Assembly: GCF_000424285.1 (NCBI RefSeq)
Contig: NZ_AUJP01000012.1
Location: 1-64,000, forward strand
Source of the DNA: Butyrivibrio sp. MB2005
Lineage (GTDB): Bacteria; Bacillota; Clostridia; Lachnospirales; Lachnospiraceae
DNA: 64,000 bases
Reading direction: 5' to 3'
Part shown: in pieces, positions 44,616-54,523 of the stretch
Layout: each line of letters begins with the position of its first letter
Numbering within the stretch: the first letter of the stretch is position 1
Translations under genes and position numbers: made by a program
The notes under the pieces: model-generated
What the model was told of the DNA's origin: nothing
Databases searched by the model: none
What the model saw: only the letters and a program-made list of their open reading frames with translations

Positions 44616-46154
44616 ATGAAGAAACAGATTGCGCTTTTCATGGCGCTAATGATGGGGGCTTCTGTCTGCGGATGCGGGCAGAAAGCACCTGTAATTGAAA
44701 ATGTAGTAAAGACAGAGCAGGTTGACATTCAAAGCACACCTGCTCCAAATATTGTTTATGATGTTCCACCGGAGATTCCAGGTGCGCTTGTTGATCAGAA
44801 CGGATACAGGACTGGGGCGGAGAAGGCTGTAGTATTTAAGGGTGAGGAACTCCCTGATGTTTTCTATGTCTACAATCTTGATACCAATGATCTCGAGTAT
44901 ACCGGTCAAATGCGGAGCGTAGGCAGTTCAGGAGATGAAAATATCAAGGTTGGATATTTTTCTGATCTTATAACTGACGGTAATTATTATATTTACACCG
45001 ATATAATCGGAAGCTCCTTTAGCTTCAGAATTCAGAACGATCTGTATGATGAAATTTTTAACAGTGCATGTAAGACCTATTACATGAACAGATGCGGATC
45101 AAATCTTTCGGAGGAGTTTGCAGGCAGTGATGCCCATCTTGCCTGCCATACGGCAGAGGCTCATTTGCAGGAGGATCCGTCAAGGGCTATTGATGTTACA
45201 GGTGGATGGCACCTTAATTCCCAGGCTGACAGGGATGTGGTTCAGGGCTGTAAGATCGCACAGAATTTGCTTCTTGCTTATGAGATGAATCCTAAGGCTA
45301 TTACGGATGATACCGGTATTCCCGAGAGCGGAAATGGTGTACCGGATCTTCTCGATGAGATAAGATATGAGATAGAGTGGCTTATGAAGATGCAGGATGA
45401 AAGGACAGGCGGTGTCTATGGTTCTGCGCTTACCGTAAGAGATGAGAGTAAGGATCTTATGCAGGCAGAAGTGGAGGTTACACCTATCACCATGGAAGCC
45501 ACCATCTGCTTTGCCACACTTCTTGCAGATTTTAGTTACCAGTATCAGAGCTTTGACTCTGATTTTGCAACAGCCTGCCTTAAATGCGCCGACAAAGCAT
45601 ACAGCGTATTTGCAGGTAATGAGAACATTAAAGAAAACACAGCAGGTTTTCATGCTGCAGCGCAGCTTTACAGAGCTACAGGCTCATCAAGCTACGAGCA
45701 GGTTTTGACCTCCTATTTTGAAAGAAATGATTTTGACAGCCTTTTCAAAGAGGATGAGGAAGTGTTCCTTGGAGGAGTGACCTACATATCTACAAGCCAG
45801 AAGGTGAATGTGGATGTGTGCGACAGGATAATGAAGCTCCTTATGAAAAAGGCATCGGCAATAGCGAGTGCGTCAAAGAACAGTGCGTATCTGGTTTCAG
45901 ACGAGGATCATGCCACACTTTTGGATGATATGAGAACCATAACAATTACGGACCATATCATATATAATTATGAATATACGACTATCATTGAGAATCATGC
46001 TCATTACCTTATGGGCAGGAACCCGGAAGCAGTTAACTACATAACTGATGACACCGAGAGGACTTACCTTGATACAGATGCAGGTATGGGTATTATGAAT
46101 CAGCCGCTTCTCAATGCAAAATTCATATTCATGCTTAGTGTTATTAAGGAATAA
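44616..46154 (+). CDS. GH9-like lipoprotein, catalytic residues apparently lost
   Basis: 512 residues. Lipoprotein signal with lipobox VCGC. A CelD-type Ig-like domain (DQNGYRTGAEKAVVFKG) leads into a GH9 (alpha/alpha)6 barrel: VPDLLDEIRYEIEWLMKMQ and AHYLMGRNPEAVNYITD. In active GH9 enzymes GGWYDAGDYGKYVV holds the base and helper Asp; here the same place reads GGWHLNSQADRDVV, so DAGD is replaced by LNSQ. The C-terminal acid Glu (in NEVAINWNAPL) is replaced in DAGMGIMNQPLLNA. It is therefore probably a non-catalytic surface protein that binds beta-glucan. Follows aconitase by 6 bases. Confidence 0.8.
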   Translation: MKKQIALFMALMMGASVCGCGQKAPVIENVVKTEQVDIQSTPAPNIVYDVPPEIPGALVDQNGYRTGAEKAVVFKGEELPDVFYVYNLDTNDLEYTGQMRSVGSSGDENIKVGYFSDLITDGNYYIYTDIIGSSFSFRIQNDLYDEIFNSACKTYYMNRCGSNLSEEFAGSDAHLACHTAEAHLQEDPSRAIDVTGGWHLNSQADRDVVQGCKIAQNLLLAYEMNPKAITDDTGIPESGNGVPDLLDEIRYEIEWLMKMQDERTGGVYGSALTVRDESKDLMQAEVEVTPITMEATICFATLLADFSYQYQSFDSDFATACLKCADKAYSVFAGNENIKENTAGFHAAAQLYRATGSSSYEQVLTSYFERNDFDSLFKEDEEVFLGGVTYISTSQKVNVDVCDRIMKLLMKKASAIASASKNSAYLVSDEDHATLLDDMRTITITDHIIYNYEYTTIIENHAHYLMGRNPEAVNYITDDTERTYLDTDAGMGIMNQPLLNAKFIFMLSVIKE

Positions 46155-46159
46155 GATTT

Positions 46160-46948
46160 ATGAACACTGAAATAAACGGATTAAAAATAAATTATCGCGA
46201 TGAGGGACAGGGACCACTCCTTGTGATGCTTCATGGCTGGGGCTCCAATGTGGATCTTTTTGACGGCGTTATCAAATTTGCCGCTAAGAAATACCACGTA
46301 GTGGGAATGGATATGCCGGGCTTTGGAAAAAGTGATGAGCCATCTGAGCCTTGGGAAGTAGCAGATTTTGTGGATTTTGTAATTGCTTTTGTAAAAAAGC
46401 TCTACCCTGATGAGAAGGAAGTGATTTTCCTTGGACATTCAATGGGCGGAAGAGTAATTATCAAAATGATCGGAACAAAGTCAGAGGATGAGCTTGGCTT
46501 TAAGATTCCAAAGGTAATTCTTACGGACAGCGCAGGAATTAAGCCTATTCCTTCAGGAAAACAGAGCAGTAAGACTAAGCGTTATAAATTTTATAAGAGC
46601 ATTCTTGTTAATACCGGCATTGCCAAGGCTTTCCCTAACACCCTTGAGAGCCTGCAGAAAAAATTTGGCTCTGCGGATTATGCTGCAGCATCGCCTGTTA
46701 TGAGAGCGAGTCTTGTAAAGGTTGTTAATGAGGATCTGCAGGAGTACATGCCTTCACTAAAAATGCCTGTTCTTCTTATCTGGGGCGACCAGGATACGGC
46801 GACACCTTTATCAGACGGACAGCAGATGGAAAAACTTATGCCGGAAGCAGGACTTGCAGTTATTCAGGGGGCAGGACATTATTCCTTCCTTGATAATCAG
46901 TACCTTTTCAACAAGATACTCGGAAGCTTTTTAAATGTGGATTTTTAA
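46160..46948 (+). CDS. alpha/beta hydrolase
   Basis: 262 residues. LVMLHGWGSNVDLFDG (oxyanion HGW), nucleophile elbow LGHSMGGRV (Ser), acid Asp in LIWGDQDTATPL and His in QGAGHYSFLD complete the triad. No signal peptide, so intracellular. Substrate unknown. 5 bases after the GH9-like gene and 12 before the Mur ligase. Confidence 0.9.
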   Translation: MNTEINGLKINYRDEGQGPLLVMLHGWGSNVDLFDGVIKFAAKKYHVVGMDMPGFGKSDEPSEPWEVADFVDFVIAFVKKLYPDEKEVIFLGHSMGGRVIIKMIGTKSEDELGFKIPKVILTDSAGIKPIPSGKQSSKTKRYKFYKSILVNTGIAKAFPNTLESLQKKFGSADYAAASPVMRASLVKVVNEDLQEYMPSLKMPVLLIWGDQDTATPLSDGQQMEKLMPEAGLAVIQGAGHYSFLDNQYLFNKILGSFLNVDF

Positions 46949-46960
46949 AAGGAAAATAGA

Positions 46961-48544
46961 ATGGATACATTTATTTTTGTAGTATTTACTATCGCATATA
47001 TAGCTGTAACCGTACTGGGACTTAGATATTACTCCCACATGTTGCAGCTTTCTTCCTATCAGTTTCAGGGATATTTCAGATTCCTTAGATCCAAACCGCA
47101 AAGATATGGTCTGCATGTGGGATTTTTGGTGGTGACTATCCTTGCAGGAATAGCTGATGCAAAGGCAGGGAACGTCCTTAGAATTCTTTCACTGGCATTT
47201 CTTGTCTTCATGATCCTTCAGTATCTTCCAAAGCCGGCTAAAAAGAAATTTGTGGTAACTAAGAGAGTTCAGAGACTTTTTGTAACATATGCGGTTGTTT
47301 TCCTTATTTTTGTGGTGGCAGCAGCCATACTTTATAAGGTTGGAAACAGAGCGGCAGCTTACTGCATCATCGCAGTTTACATGGGACTTCTTCCTCTGGT
47401 AATTGCTCTTTGCAATCTTATAAATAAGCCCATTGAGAAAAAAGTAAATGACTGGTTCATCCATGATGCACAGAGGATTCTTGCTGAGCATCCTGGTCTT
47501 AGGATCATAGGTATCACAGGAAGCTATGGTAAGACCAGCGTAAAGTATTATCTGTGGACGCTGCTTTCTGAGGGATTTAGAGTACTTATGACACCTGAGA
47601 GCTTCAATACTCCCATGGGTGTTGTAAGAACTATCAGAGAAAACCTTACTCCCATGCATGAGATTTTTATATGTGAGATGGGAGCAAGGCACGTACATGA
47701 CATAAAGGAAATAACAGATATTGTTCATCCTGATGATGGAATACTGACTTCCATCGGACCTCAGCACCTTGAGACCTTCCATTCCATCGAGAACATCATA
47801 GATACCAAGTACGAGCTTTTTGATGCGGTTCAGGAAAAGAGCAGCAAGGGTCTGAAATTTGCAAATGGTGATAATGAGATCATAACTGCCAATATGAGGC
47901 ATGAAAATGTCATTACCTATGGTGTGTCGGAGGGCTGCGATTACAGAGCTACAGATGTTAAATACAGTGCTGATGGTGCTACGTTTACAGTTACAGCGCC
48001 AAATGGGGACAGCGCCGAATTTAGCATGAAGCTTCTTGGTGAACACAATGTAACCAATGTGGTTGGTGCTATAGCCATGGCGCATACCTTGGGAATTCCC
48101 TTCTCCAAGCTTAAGATGGGAGTTCGAAGGATAACACCTGCACCTCACAGACAGGAGCTCATTAAGCACGGTAATGTATCAATAATCGACGATGCGTATA
48201 ATTCAAATCCGATGGGTGCTAAAATGGCACTTAATACACTTTCAAAATTTGAGGATTATACCAGAATCCTTGTAACTCCGGGCATGGTGGAGCTTGGTGA
48301 TAAGGAAGCAGAGTATAATCGCGAGTTTGGAAGACAGGCTGCAAAGGCAGCGGATTATATCATCCTGGTGGGTATAGATCACACAAGACCTATAAAGGAA
48401 GGTGCTCTGGAAGCAGGATTTTCGGAGGACAGACTATTTTCAAAGGAGACACTAAAGGAAGCCACCGATCTTATGTATGAGATCGATGCGGGGAGGCAGA
48501 AGGTCATTCTTTTGGAGAATGATCTTCCGGATAATTACACTTGA
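46961..48544 (+). CDS. membrane-anchored Mur ligase family protein (MurF-like)
   Basis: 527 residues. The first ~150 residues hold four to five membrane segments in place of the UDP-binding domain of MurF. Then a Mur ligase centre with P-loop GITGSYGKTSVKYYL, FNTPMGVVRTIRENL and ICEMGARHVHDIKEI, and the C-terminal domain with HRQELIKHGNVSIIDDAYNSNPMGAKMAL. It forms an amide bond using ATP. The missing uridine-binding domain and the membrane anchor suggest a lipid-linked acceptor rather than UDP-MurNAc-tripeptide (inference). The true murF is not in the window. Confidence 0.8.
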   Translation: MDTFIFVVFTIAYIAVTVLGLRYYSHMLQLSSYQFQGYFRFLRSKPQRYGLHVGFLVVTILAGIADAKAGNVLRILSLAFLVFMILQYLPKPAKKKFVVTKRVQRLFVTYAVVFLIFVVAAAILYKVGNRAAAYCIIAVYMGLLPLVIALCNLINKPIEKKVNDWFIHDAQRILAEHPGLRIIGITGSYGKTSVKYYLWTLLSEGFRVLMTPESFNTPMGVVRTIRENLTPMHEIFICEMGARHVHDIKEITDIVHPDDGILTSIGPQHLETFHSIENIIDTKYELFDAVQEKSSKGLKFANGDNEIITANMRHENVITYGVSEGCDYRATDVKYSADGATFTVTAPNGDSAEFSMKLLGEHNVTNVVGAIAMAHTLGIPFSKLKMGVRRITPAPHRQELIKHGNVSIIDDAYNSNPMGAKMALNTLSKFEDYTRILVTPGMVELGDKEAEYNREFGRQAAKAADYIILVGIDHTRPIKEGALEAGFSEDRLFSKETLKEATDLMYEIDAGRQKVILLENDLPDNYT

Positions 48545-48561
48545 GAAAAGAGGTTGGGGAG

Positions 48562-50199
48562 ATGCTAAGGGGTGAAAAAAAAATAGACTTCATGGATTTA
48601 TGCTTTTCGTTTTGTATGTCTTTGATAACCGTATTAAATGTTAATGCCGTAGAAGACCATTTCTTTTTGACAGGCTATGTGCTTGTCAAGGATATGCTGT
48701 GTTTTGCGGCATTTTTCTTATTGTTCTTTGCATCTACTATTACTTTAAAATATCTTGGCTCAAAATATAAGCCGAGACCCATTCAAAAGCCGGCCGGGAA
48801 AAAGGTGGTTATGTCTGCGCTTCTTATGTGGTGCGCCCATCTTCCTTATCTTCTTATTCTTGCTCCCGGAGTATTAAATTACGACACTATCAATCAGGTG
48901 AGGGATGTTTTTGATGGTGTATCCCCTGTGCCCTTTGGCTTTGTGGAGGGACAGGAGACGATCAATGCCTTTATGAATGCGCATCATCCTGTGGTTATAG
49001 CGTTTTTGTTTGCTGCATTTATTAAACTCGGCGTCATACTTGGAGATCCGGGAAAAGGACTTTTTATCTATTGCCTTTTACAGTCCCTTGTAGCCTGCTT
49101 TGTTTTTTCAGGAATTCTTACAGATCTTGAAAATAACGCAAAGGATGCAGTTAAACAATTTGTGGTAAAGGTAGTAAGGCTGTTCTTTATATTTTCACCC
49201 TTCATTTCTTATTACACAATCTGTATGCTGAAAAATACCGTGCATAGTCTTCTGTTTTTGATTCTTTTGTATGGCTATTACAAATATCTTGAAGGCGGAG
49301 AGGTATCCTCCAAAAAAGGTATTATTTTCATGATCACATCTTCTCTTCTTATGTGCTTTACCCAGAATACCGGGGCTTATGTGGTGGTTTTATCAAGCCT
49401 TTTGCATCTGGTTTTCAGAAAAAAGAACAGAATGGTTTTTCTTATGAACATATGTCTGTGCATTGTTGTTTGGTTCATTATAGTTCCTAAGGTCATTTAT
49501 CCCGCAGCTAATATCTATCCCGGCGGAAAGCAGGAGATGCTTGGGACCTGCTTCCAGCAGACCGCAAGACTTGTAAGAGATAGGGAGGATGAGCTTACAG
49601 ATGGCGATAAGCAGATCATCGGCAGGGTTTTGGACTATGAAAAAATAAAAAGCGATTATGCCTTTGATGCAACTGACCCTGTAAAAGCCACCTTTAATAT
49701 TCATGCGACAAAGGAAGACATGAAGGCCTATTATAAGTTCTGGATAAAGAAGGGCATACAGCATCCAATAATATACTTAAGGGCAATACTTCCTATTTGC
49801 GGTAACTTTTTTGCTCCGGTATCCTCCGTACAGATTTTTGACAAAATACCAATGTCAGAGGGGATTTTTGAAAATGTAAAACAGGTAAATCCTTCTAAAC
49901 TATGGATGGGACTGGATGACTGGTACTATGAACTGAGAGATATGCCGGGCATAAGCATACTTTTTCAGGTGGTGCTTTACAGCTTTTGGATTCCTGCGTA
50001 TCTGCTCTATTATAATGTCATAAAGAGATGGCATAAAAATGACGGAGAAAGAAAACCGGTAAATGGAATTCTTGTACCTATTTTCATTTTTATTCTGATG
50101 CTGATAGTAAGTCCTGTTAATTACAGCAGATATGCGCTGCCTCTTATATTTTCGTCACCTGTTTGTTTGTGCATGCTTATGCCTGCAAAAAATAAATGA
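48562..50199 (+). CDS. polytopic membrane protein, DUF6020-like
   Basis: 545 residues from the ATG at 48562 (AGAGGTTGGGGAG before it); a TTG at 48541 overlapping the previous stop and an ATG at 48592 are alternatives. About twelve membrane segments. The loop LILAPGVLNYDTINQVRDVFDG, followed by HHPVVIAFLFAAFIKLG, is typical of DUF6020 proteins, which resemble GT-C transferases. A large outer loop follows in the second half. Coupled to the Mur ligase, so probably part of the same envelope process. Confidence 0.75.
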   Translation: MLRGEKKIDFMDLCFSFCMSLITVLNVNAVEDHFFLTGYVLVKDMLCFAAFFLLFFASTITLKYLGSKYKPRPIQKPAGKKVVMSALLMWCAHLPYLLILAPGVLNYDTINQVRDVFDGVSPVPFGFVEGQETINAFMNAHHPVVIAFLFAAFIKLGVILGDPGKGLFIYCLLQSLVACFVFSGILTDLENNAKDAVKQFVVKVVRLFFIFSPFISYYTICMLKNTVHSLLFLILLYGYYKYLEGGEVSSKKGIIFMITSSLLMCFTQNTGAYVVVLSSLLHLVFRKKNRMVFLMNICLCIVVWFIIVPKVIYPAANIYPGGKQEMLGTCFQQTARLVRDREDELTDGDKQIIGRVLDYEKIKSDYAFDATDPVKATFNIHATKEDMKAYYKFWIKKGIQHPIIYLRAILPICGNFFAPVSSVQIFDKIPMSEGIFENVKQVNPSKLWMGLDDWYYELRDMPGISILFQVVLYSFWIPAYLLYYNVIKRWHKNDGERKPVNGILVPIFIFILMLIVSPVNYSRYALPLIFSSPVCLCMLMPAKNK

Positions 50200-50269
50200 G
50201 GTTGAAATTTTTTCTGATGAGGCTATACTTTTAGGGAACCCTAGTTAATTTTTGAAAGGAAGTGTTTTT

Positions 50270-51478
50270 TTGAAACTTAAATTAGCAGTTTTATTTGGTG
50301 GTAAAAGTACAGAGCATGAGATTTCTATTATCTCTGCTATCCAGGCTATCGGATATATTAACAGAGATAAGTATGAGGTTATCCCGGTTTATATAACCAA
50401 GGATAATGATTTTTATATTGGTGAAGACATAGATAAGATCAAGGAATATACACATATTCCTGAGCTTCTTAAAAAGAGCACAAGAGTAGTATTCATCAAG
50501 GATGGTAATAAGGTAAATCTTGTTCGTTATCCTATGAAGAAATTCGGTAATAATGTTATTAATTCTGTTGATATCGCATTCCCTATTGTTCACGGAACTA
50601 ACGTGGAAGACGGAGTGCTTACAGGATACCTTCAGACTCTTGGTCTTCCAGTAGTTGGATGCGACGTGCTTTCATCAGCAGTTGGCATGAATAAATATGT
50701 AATGAAGACAGTTCTTAAGGACAATGGTATTTCTGTTCTTGACTGCAAGTGCTATACATGGGTTGATTACGAGGATGCTGAGGCACTGGTTAAGAAGATT
50801 GAGGATGCTTTCAAATATCCTGTTATCGTTAAGCCCATCAACCTTGGATCAAGTATCGGTATCTCCAAGGCTGGTAATACACAGGAGCTTAAGGAAGCCC
50901 TTGAGCTTGCTTTTGAGTTCTCCAAAAAGATTCTTGTTGAGCCCGCAATTGTGAAGCTTAAGGAGATTAACTGTTCAGTTCTCGGTGATTATGAGAATGC
51001 AGAGGCTTCTGAGTGCGAAGAGCCTATTAACTCAGATGAGATTCTTTCATTTGAGGATAAGTATATTGGCGGCGGCTCAAAGGGCGGCGCTAAAGGCGGT
51101 GCAAAGACCGGCGGTTCCAAGGGAATGGCATCTCTTAAGAGAAAAATTCCTGCAGAAATCACAGATGAGCAGAGAAGCGAGATCCGTAAAATGGCTGTAG
51201 ATGCGTTTAAGTGTCTTGGCTGCAGCGGTGTATCCAGAATTGATTTCATGCTTGATGAGGAAACAGGTAAGATTTATCTTAACGAGATCAATACTATTCC
51301 CGGATCACTTTCATTTTATCTGTGGGAGCCTCTTGGAAAGAAATATACCCAGCTTCTTGACGATATGATCGATATCGCAATTAAGCAGGACAGAGAGAAT
51401 AACAAGATCGTATTCTCGTTTGAAACAAACGTGCTTGAAGGTGTTAACCTTGGCGGCGCGAAAACAGCGAAATTGTAA
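50270..51478 (+). CDS. ddl: D-alanine--D-alanine ligase
   Basis: 402 residues from the TTG at 50270, seven bases after GAAAGGAAG; the earlier TTG at 50252 overlaps that site. AVLFGGKSTEHEISIISA, PIVHGTNVEDGVLTGYLQ, PVVGCDVLSSAVGMNKYVMK, VIVKPINLGSSIGISKA and YLNEINTIPGSLSFYLW are ATP-grasp Ddl motifs. Makes D-Ala-D-Ala for peptidoglycan. An unusually long Gly/Ser/Lys-rich loop (GGGSKGGAKGGAKTGGSKG) lies in the omega-loop region that closes the active site. The usual Ddl length is about 350. Confidence 0.93.
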   Translation: MKLKLAVLFGGKSTEHEISIISAIQAIGYINRDKYEVIPVYITKDNDFYIGEDIDKIKEYTHIPELLKKSTRVVFIKDGNKVNLVRYPMKKFGNNVINSVDIAFPIVHGTNVEDGVLTGYLQTLGLPVVGCDVLSSAVGMNKYVMKTVLKDNGISVLDCKCYTWVDYEDAEALVKKIEDAFKYPVIVKPINLGSSIGISKAGNTQELKEALELAFEFSKKILVEPAIVKLKEINCSVLGDYENAEASECEEPINSDEILSFEDKYIGGGSKGGAKGGAKTGGSKGMASLKRKIPAEITDEQRSEIRKMAVDAFKCLGCSGVSRIDFMLDEETGKIYLNEINTIPGSLSFYLWEPLGKKYTQLLDDMIDIAIKQDRENNKIVFSFETNVLEGVNLGGAKTAKL

Positions 51479-51483
51479 TATAA

Positions 51484-51520
51484 AACAAGGTGAATGATTA
51501 CTCATCCACCTTGTTTTTTT
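51484..51520. terminator. bidirectional terminator between ddl and plsC
   Basis: AACAAGGTG and CACCTTGTT pair, extended by ATGA/TCAT, with T-run after it and A-run before. It overlaps the last codons of the plsC-like gene. Confidence 0.85.
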
Positions 51521-52229
51521 CATAAGTTTCTTTAATTATGTTGTAGCAATAGGTTTCGATATTCTTTTTATCCTCGGGCTCTAACTGATCCATGTAGATC
51601 GGCTTTCCGTACTCAAGGATTACATGAGCTTTCTTGATGAAAGGCGCGTGATCTTCGAATATCGCATTTGAGTTGTTGATGGTCATCGGTACAATGGGAC
51701 AACCGGTTTTCTGAGCAATTTTAAAGCTTCCTTTGTGGAAGGGGAGCATTTCATCTGAAGCGTTTCTTGTTCCTTCAGGATAGATGGTCATTGAAATGCC
51801 TTTTTTTACATTATCGATGGCTGTCAGGATGACCTGCAGGCCCTGTCTGATATCATCTCTGTCAAGGAAGAGGCAGTCCATGAAGACCATCCAGGTTGAC
51901 AGGATCGGAACCTTTTTGATTTCTTTCTTAGCAATATAACCTGTGATTCTGGGTACTCTTGCATAGCTAAGAACGATGTCGAAGTAGCTTCGGTGATTAC
52001 CAACATAGAGAACCGGAATATCCTTTGGTACGTTCTCTTCGCCGATCACAGTAAGCTTAACTCCTGAGAGGAATGCTACGATTTTAAAAGCTCTGCTTAC
52101 AATGGCAAGAGACATGGTCTTTTGAGCCATGGGATTGAACTTACCGACAATCCAGAGAATTAACTGCATTACCAGGCTTAAAATAAAAAATACAAATAAA
52201 AATAAACCTACAAAAATTAGCCTTAACAT
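51498..52229 (-). CDS. plsC: 1-acyl-sn-glycerol-3-phosphate acyltransferase
   Basis: 243 residues. N-terminal membrane segments, then YVGNHRSYFDIV (catalytic NHxxxxD) and MTIYPEGTRN (glycerol-phosphate binding EGTR). It adds the second acyl chain to lysophosphatidic acid at the membrane. Monocistronic, convergent with ddl and divergent from pyrC. Confidence 0.92.
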   Translation of the reverse strand: MLRLIFVGLFLFVFFILSLVMQLILWIVGKFNPMAQKTMSLAIVSRAFKIVAFLSGVKLTVIGEENVPKDIPVLYVGNHRSYFDIVLSYARVPRITGYIAKKEIKKVPILSTWMVFMDCLFLDRDDIRQGLQVILTAIDNVKKGISMTIYPEGTRNASDEMLPFHKGSFKIAQKTGCPIVPMTINNSNAIFEDHAPFIKKAHVILEYGKPIYMDQLEPEDKKNIETYCYNIIKETYEKNKVDE

Positions 52230-52319
52230 ACTTACTTATTCACTCCAATTATGTATTATATATATGCTGATATTTCAGCTATACCACGTTAGTATAACAC
52301 AAAGAAAGGATACTGATAA

Positions 52320-53672
52320 ATGCTGCTTATAAAAAACGGTAGACTGATAGATCCCTGGTCCGGAACAAATGATTTCAGGGATATTCTTGTAGACGGAGAG
52401 AGAATCGTAAAGATTGGTTTTTGCGGAACCTTACATGATTTGGCTGTTGAAGCAGCATCCGTGAAAAGTGAGAATCTTGAAGAGATAGACGCTGCAGGTC
52501 TTGTTGTTGCGCCAGGTCTTGTGGATGCTCATGTTCATTTCAGAGATCCCGGTTTTACAGATAAGGAAGATATTTTGACAGGAGCAGATGCAGCAAAGGC
52601 AGGCGGCTTTACATCAGTAGTCATGATGGGCAATACGAATCCCCATATGGATAATCCTGAGACCATCAGGTATGCTCTTGAAAAAGGCGAATCCACAGGA
52701 ATAAGAGTTTTTACCTGTGCCAATATTACAAAGGATATGGCAGGGTCAGAGCTTACAGATATGGAAGGTCTTTTGAGGGAAGGAATCGTTCTTTTTACAG
52801 ATGACGGAAAGCCCATAACTGATCCGGATGTCATGGAAAAAGCCTGCATGGAAGCGGCAAGGCTTGGCAGGGTGCTGAGTCTTCATGAAGAGGATCCTTC
52901 ATATATAACAGACAATGGAATAAATGCAGGTGATATAGCAGAGAGTCTTGGTATCAAGGGATCGCCAAGGGATGCAGAAATATCCATGGTTAAGCGCGAC
53001 ATTGAAATCGCTGGAAAAACAGGAGCAGAGATAACTGTCCAGCACATTAGTACAAAAGAAGCCGTCGAGCTTATAAGAGAAGCAAGAAAAACAAACCCTC
53101 GCATACACGCAGAAGCTACGCCTCATCACTTCACCCTTACAGACAGTGCGGTACTTAAACATGGCACCATGGCTAAGATGAATCCGCCCCTTAGAAAAGA
53201 AGAGGACAGGATAGCAATAATTAAAGGAATCGCAGACGGTACAATAGAGACTATTGCAACGGATCATGCTCCTCATACAGCGACGGAGAAGGCAGCAGAA
53301 TTAACCAAAGCCCCCAGCGGCATAATAGGACTTGAAACCTCCCTTGGACTTGGCATAAGAGAGCTGGTACAGAAGGGATATATGAATCTTATGACACTTA
53401 TTTCGAGAATGACCTGTCAGCCTGCGGAGGTTTACAGAATCAGAACCCTCATAAGAGATGAGAGCGCAGGTGAAAATGTCTATGACGAGCTTCCTGTTGG
53501 AAGGTGCTTTGAGGGCGGTCCCGCGGACTTTGTTATTTTTGGAGAAAACGAGACCTATACAGTTGGAACAAAATTTGCATCAAAAGCCTGCAACACACCT
53601 TTTATTGGTGAAGAGGTTCCCGGCAAAATTCACTATACGATATGCAGCGGCAAAGTAGTATTTTCAGCATGA
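52320..53672 (+). CDS. pyrC: dihydroorotase
   Basis: 450 residues, type I. DAHVHFRDPGFTDKEDILTGADAAKAGG (in parts) gives the zinc HxH; QHIST, AEATPHHF and IATDHAPH give the remaining metal ligands and catalytic Asp. It closes carbamoyl aspartate to dihydroorotate. First gene of the pyrC-pyrK-pyrD group. Confidence 0.95.
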   Translation: MLLIKNGRLIDPWSGTNDFRDILVDGERIVKIGFCGTLHDLAVEAASVKSENLEEIDAAGLVVAPGLVDAHVHFRDPGFTDKEDILTGADAAKAGGFTSVVMMGNTNPHMDNPETIRYALEKGESTGIRVFTCANITKDMAGSELTDMEGLLREGIVLFTDDGKPITDPDVMEKACMEAARLGRVLSLHEEDPSYITDNGINAGDIAESLGIKGSPRDAEISMVKRDIEIAGKTGAEITVQHISTKEAVELIREARKTNPRIHAEATPHHFTLTDSAVLKHGTMAKMNPPLRKEEDRIAIIKGIADGTIETIATDHAPHTATEKAAELTKAPSGIIGLETSLGLGIRELVQKGYMNLMTLISRMTCQPAEVYRIRTLIRDESAGENVYDELPVGRCFEGGPADFVIFGENETYTVGTKFASKACNTPFIGEEVPGKIHYTICSGKVVFSA

Positions 53673-53702
53673 TGATATAAACATAAAGTAGGAGAGAAAA
53701 CT

Positions 53703-54500
53703 ATGTCTAAAAAGAAGAAAATCGGAGCAGAGGTTATTTCGCAAAGGCTCCTTGCGGAAGGAATCATGGATTTAAGGCTTAGAACAAGTCTTGCAGAGGA
53801 TGCAAAACCGGGGCAGTTTATCGGTGTGTATCCCCAAAATAAGTCCACACTTCTTCCAAGGCCCATCAGTATCTGCGGATATGACAGAGAGAATAAGGAA
53901 CTGCGTATTGTGTACAGGATAGCCGGCAGCGGCACTGCGGAATTTGCTCTGTATCAGGAGGGGGATAATACTGATATCCTTGGAGTTTTAGGTAACGGTT
54001 TTCCTCTTGATAAGGCAGCAGGAAAAAGAGTAGTTATAATCGGTGGAGGCATTGGAGTTCCGCCGCTTCTTGGCCTTGCAAAGGAGCTTTCAGAGAATGC
54101 TGCTTCAAAACCAGAGTCTGTAACCATGGTTATGGGATATAGGAATGCTGATACTTTTCTTACAGATGAATTTGAGAATTATGGAAAGCTTCTGATTGCT
54201 ACAGAGGATGGAAGTATCGGTACCAAAGGAAATGTAATTGATGCCTGCAAAGAAAATGGTGTAGAAGCTGATGTCATTTATGCCTGCGGCCCTATGCCCA
54301 TGCTTCGCGGCGTGGCTGCTTATGCAAAAGAAATCGGTGCGAAGGCATATATAAGCCTTGAGGAGCGTATGGCCTGCGGCGTAGGTGCATGTCTTGGATG
54401 TATATGCAAGACCAAAGAGGTGGACGATCATTCACATGTTAAGAACGCCCGCATCTGTACCGATGGTCCTGTTTTTGATGCAGATGATCTTGAGCTTTGA
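53703..54500 (+). CDS. pyrK: dihydroorotate dehydrogenase electron transfer subunit
   Basis: 265 residues. FAD domain with LPRPISICGYD, NAD domain with GGGIGVPPLLGLAKEL, and the 2Fe-2S Cys in CGVGACLGCICKT and a later Cys. It passes electrons from dihydroorotate via PyrD to NAD+. 30 bases after pyrC. Confidence 0.95.
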   Translation: MSKKKKIGAEVISQRLLAEGIMDLRLRTSLAEDAKPGQFIGVYPQNKSTLLPRPISICGYDRENKELRIVYRIAGSGTAEFALYQEGDNTDILGVLGNGFPLDKAAGKRVVIIGGGIGVPPLLGLAKELSENAASKPESVTMVMGYRNADTFLTDEFENYGKLLIATEDGSIGTKGNVIDACKENGVEADVIYACGPMPMLRGVAAYAKEIGAKAYISLEERMACGVGACLGCICKTKEVDDHSHVKNARICTDGPVFDADDLEL

Positions 54501-54523
54501 TAATCAGTTACTTGGAGAGCTGG

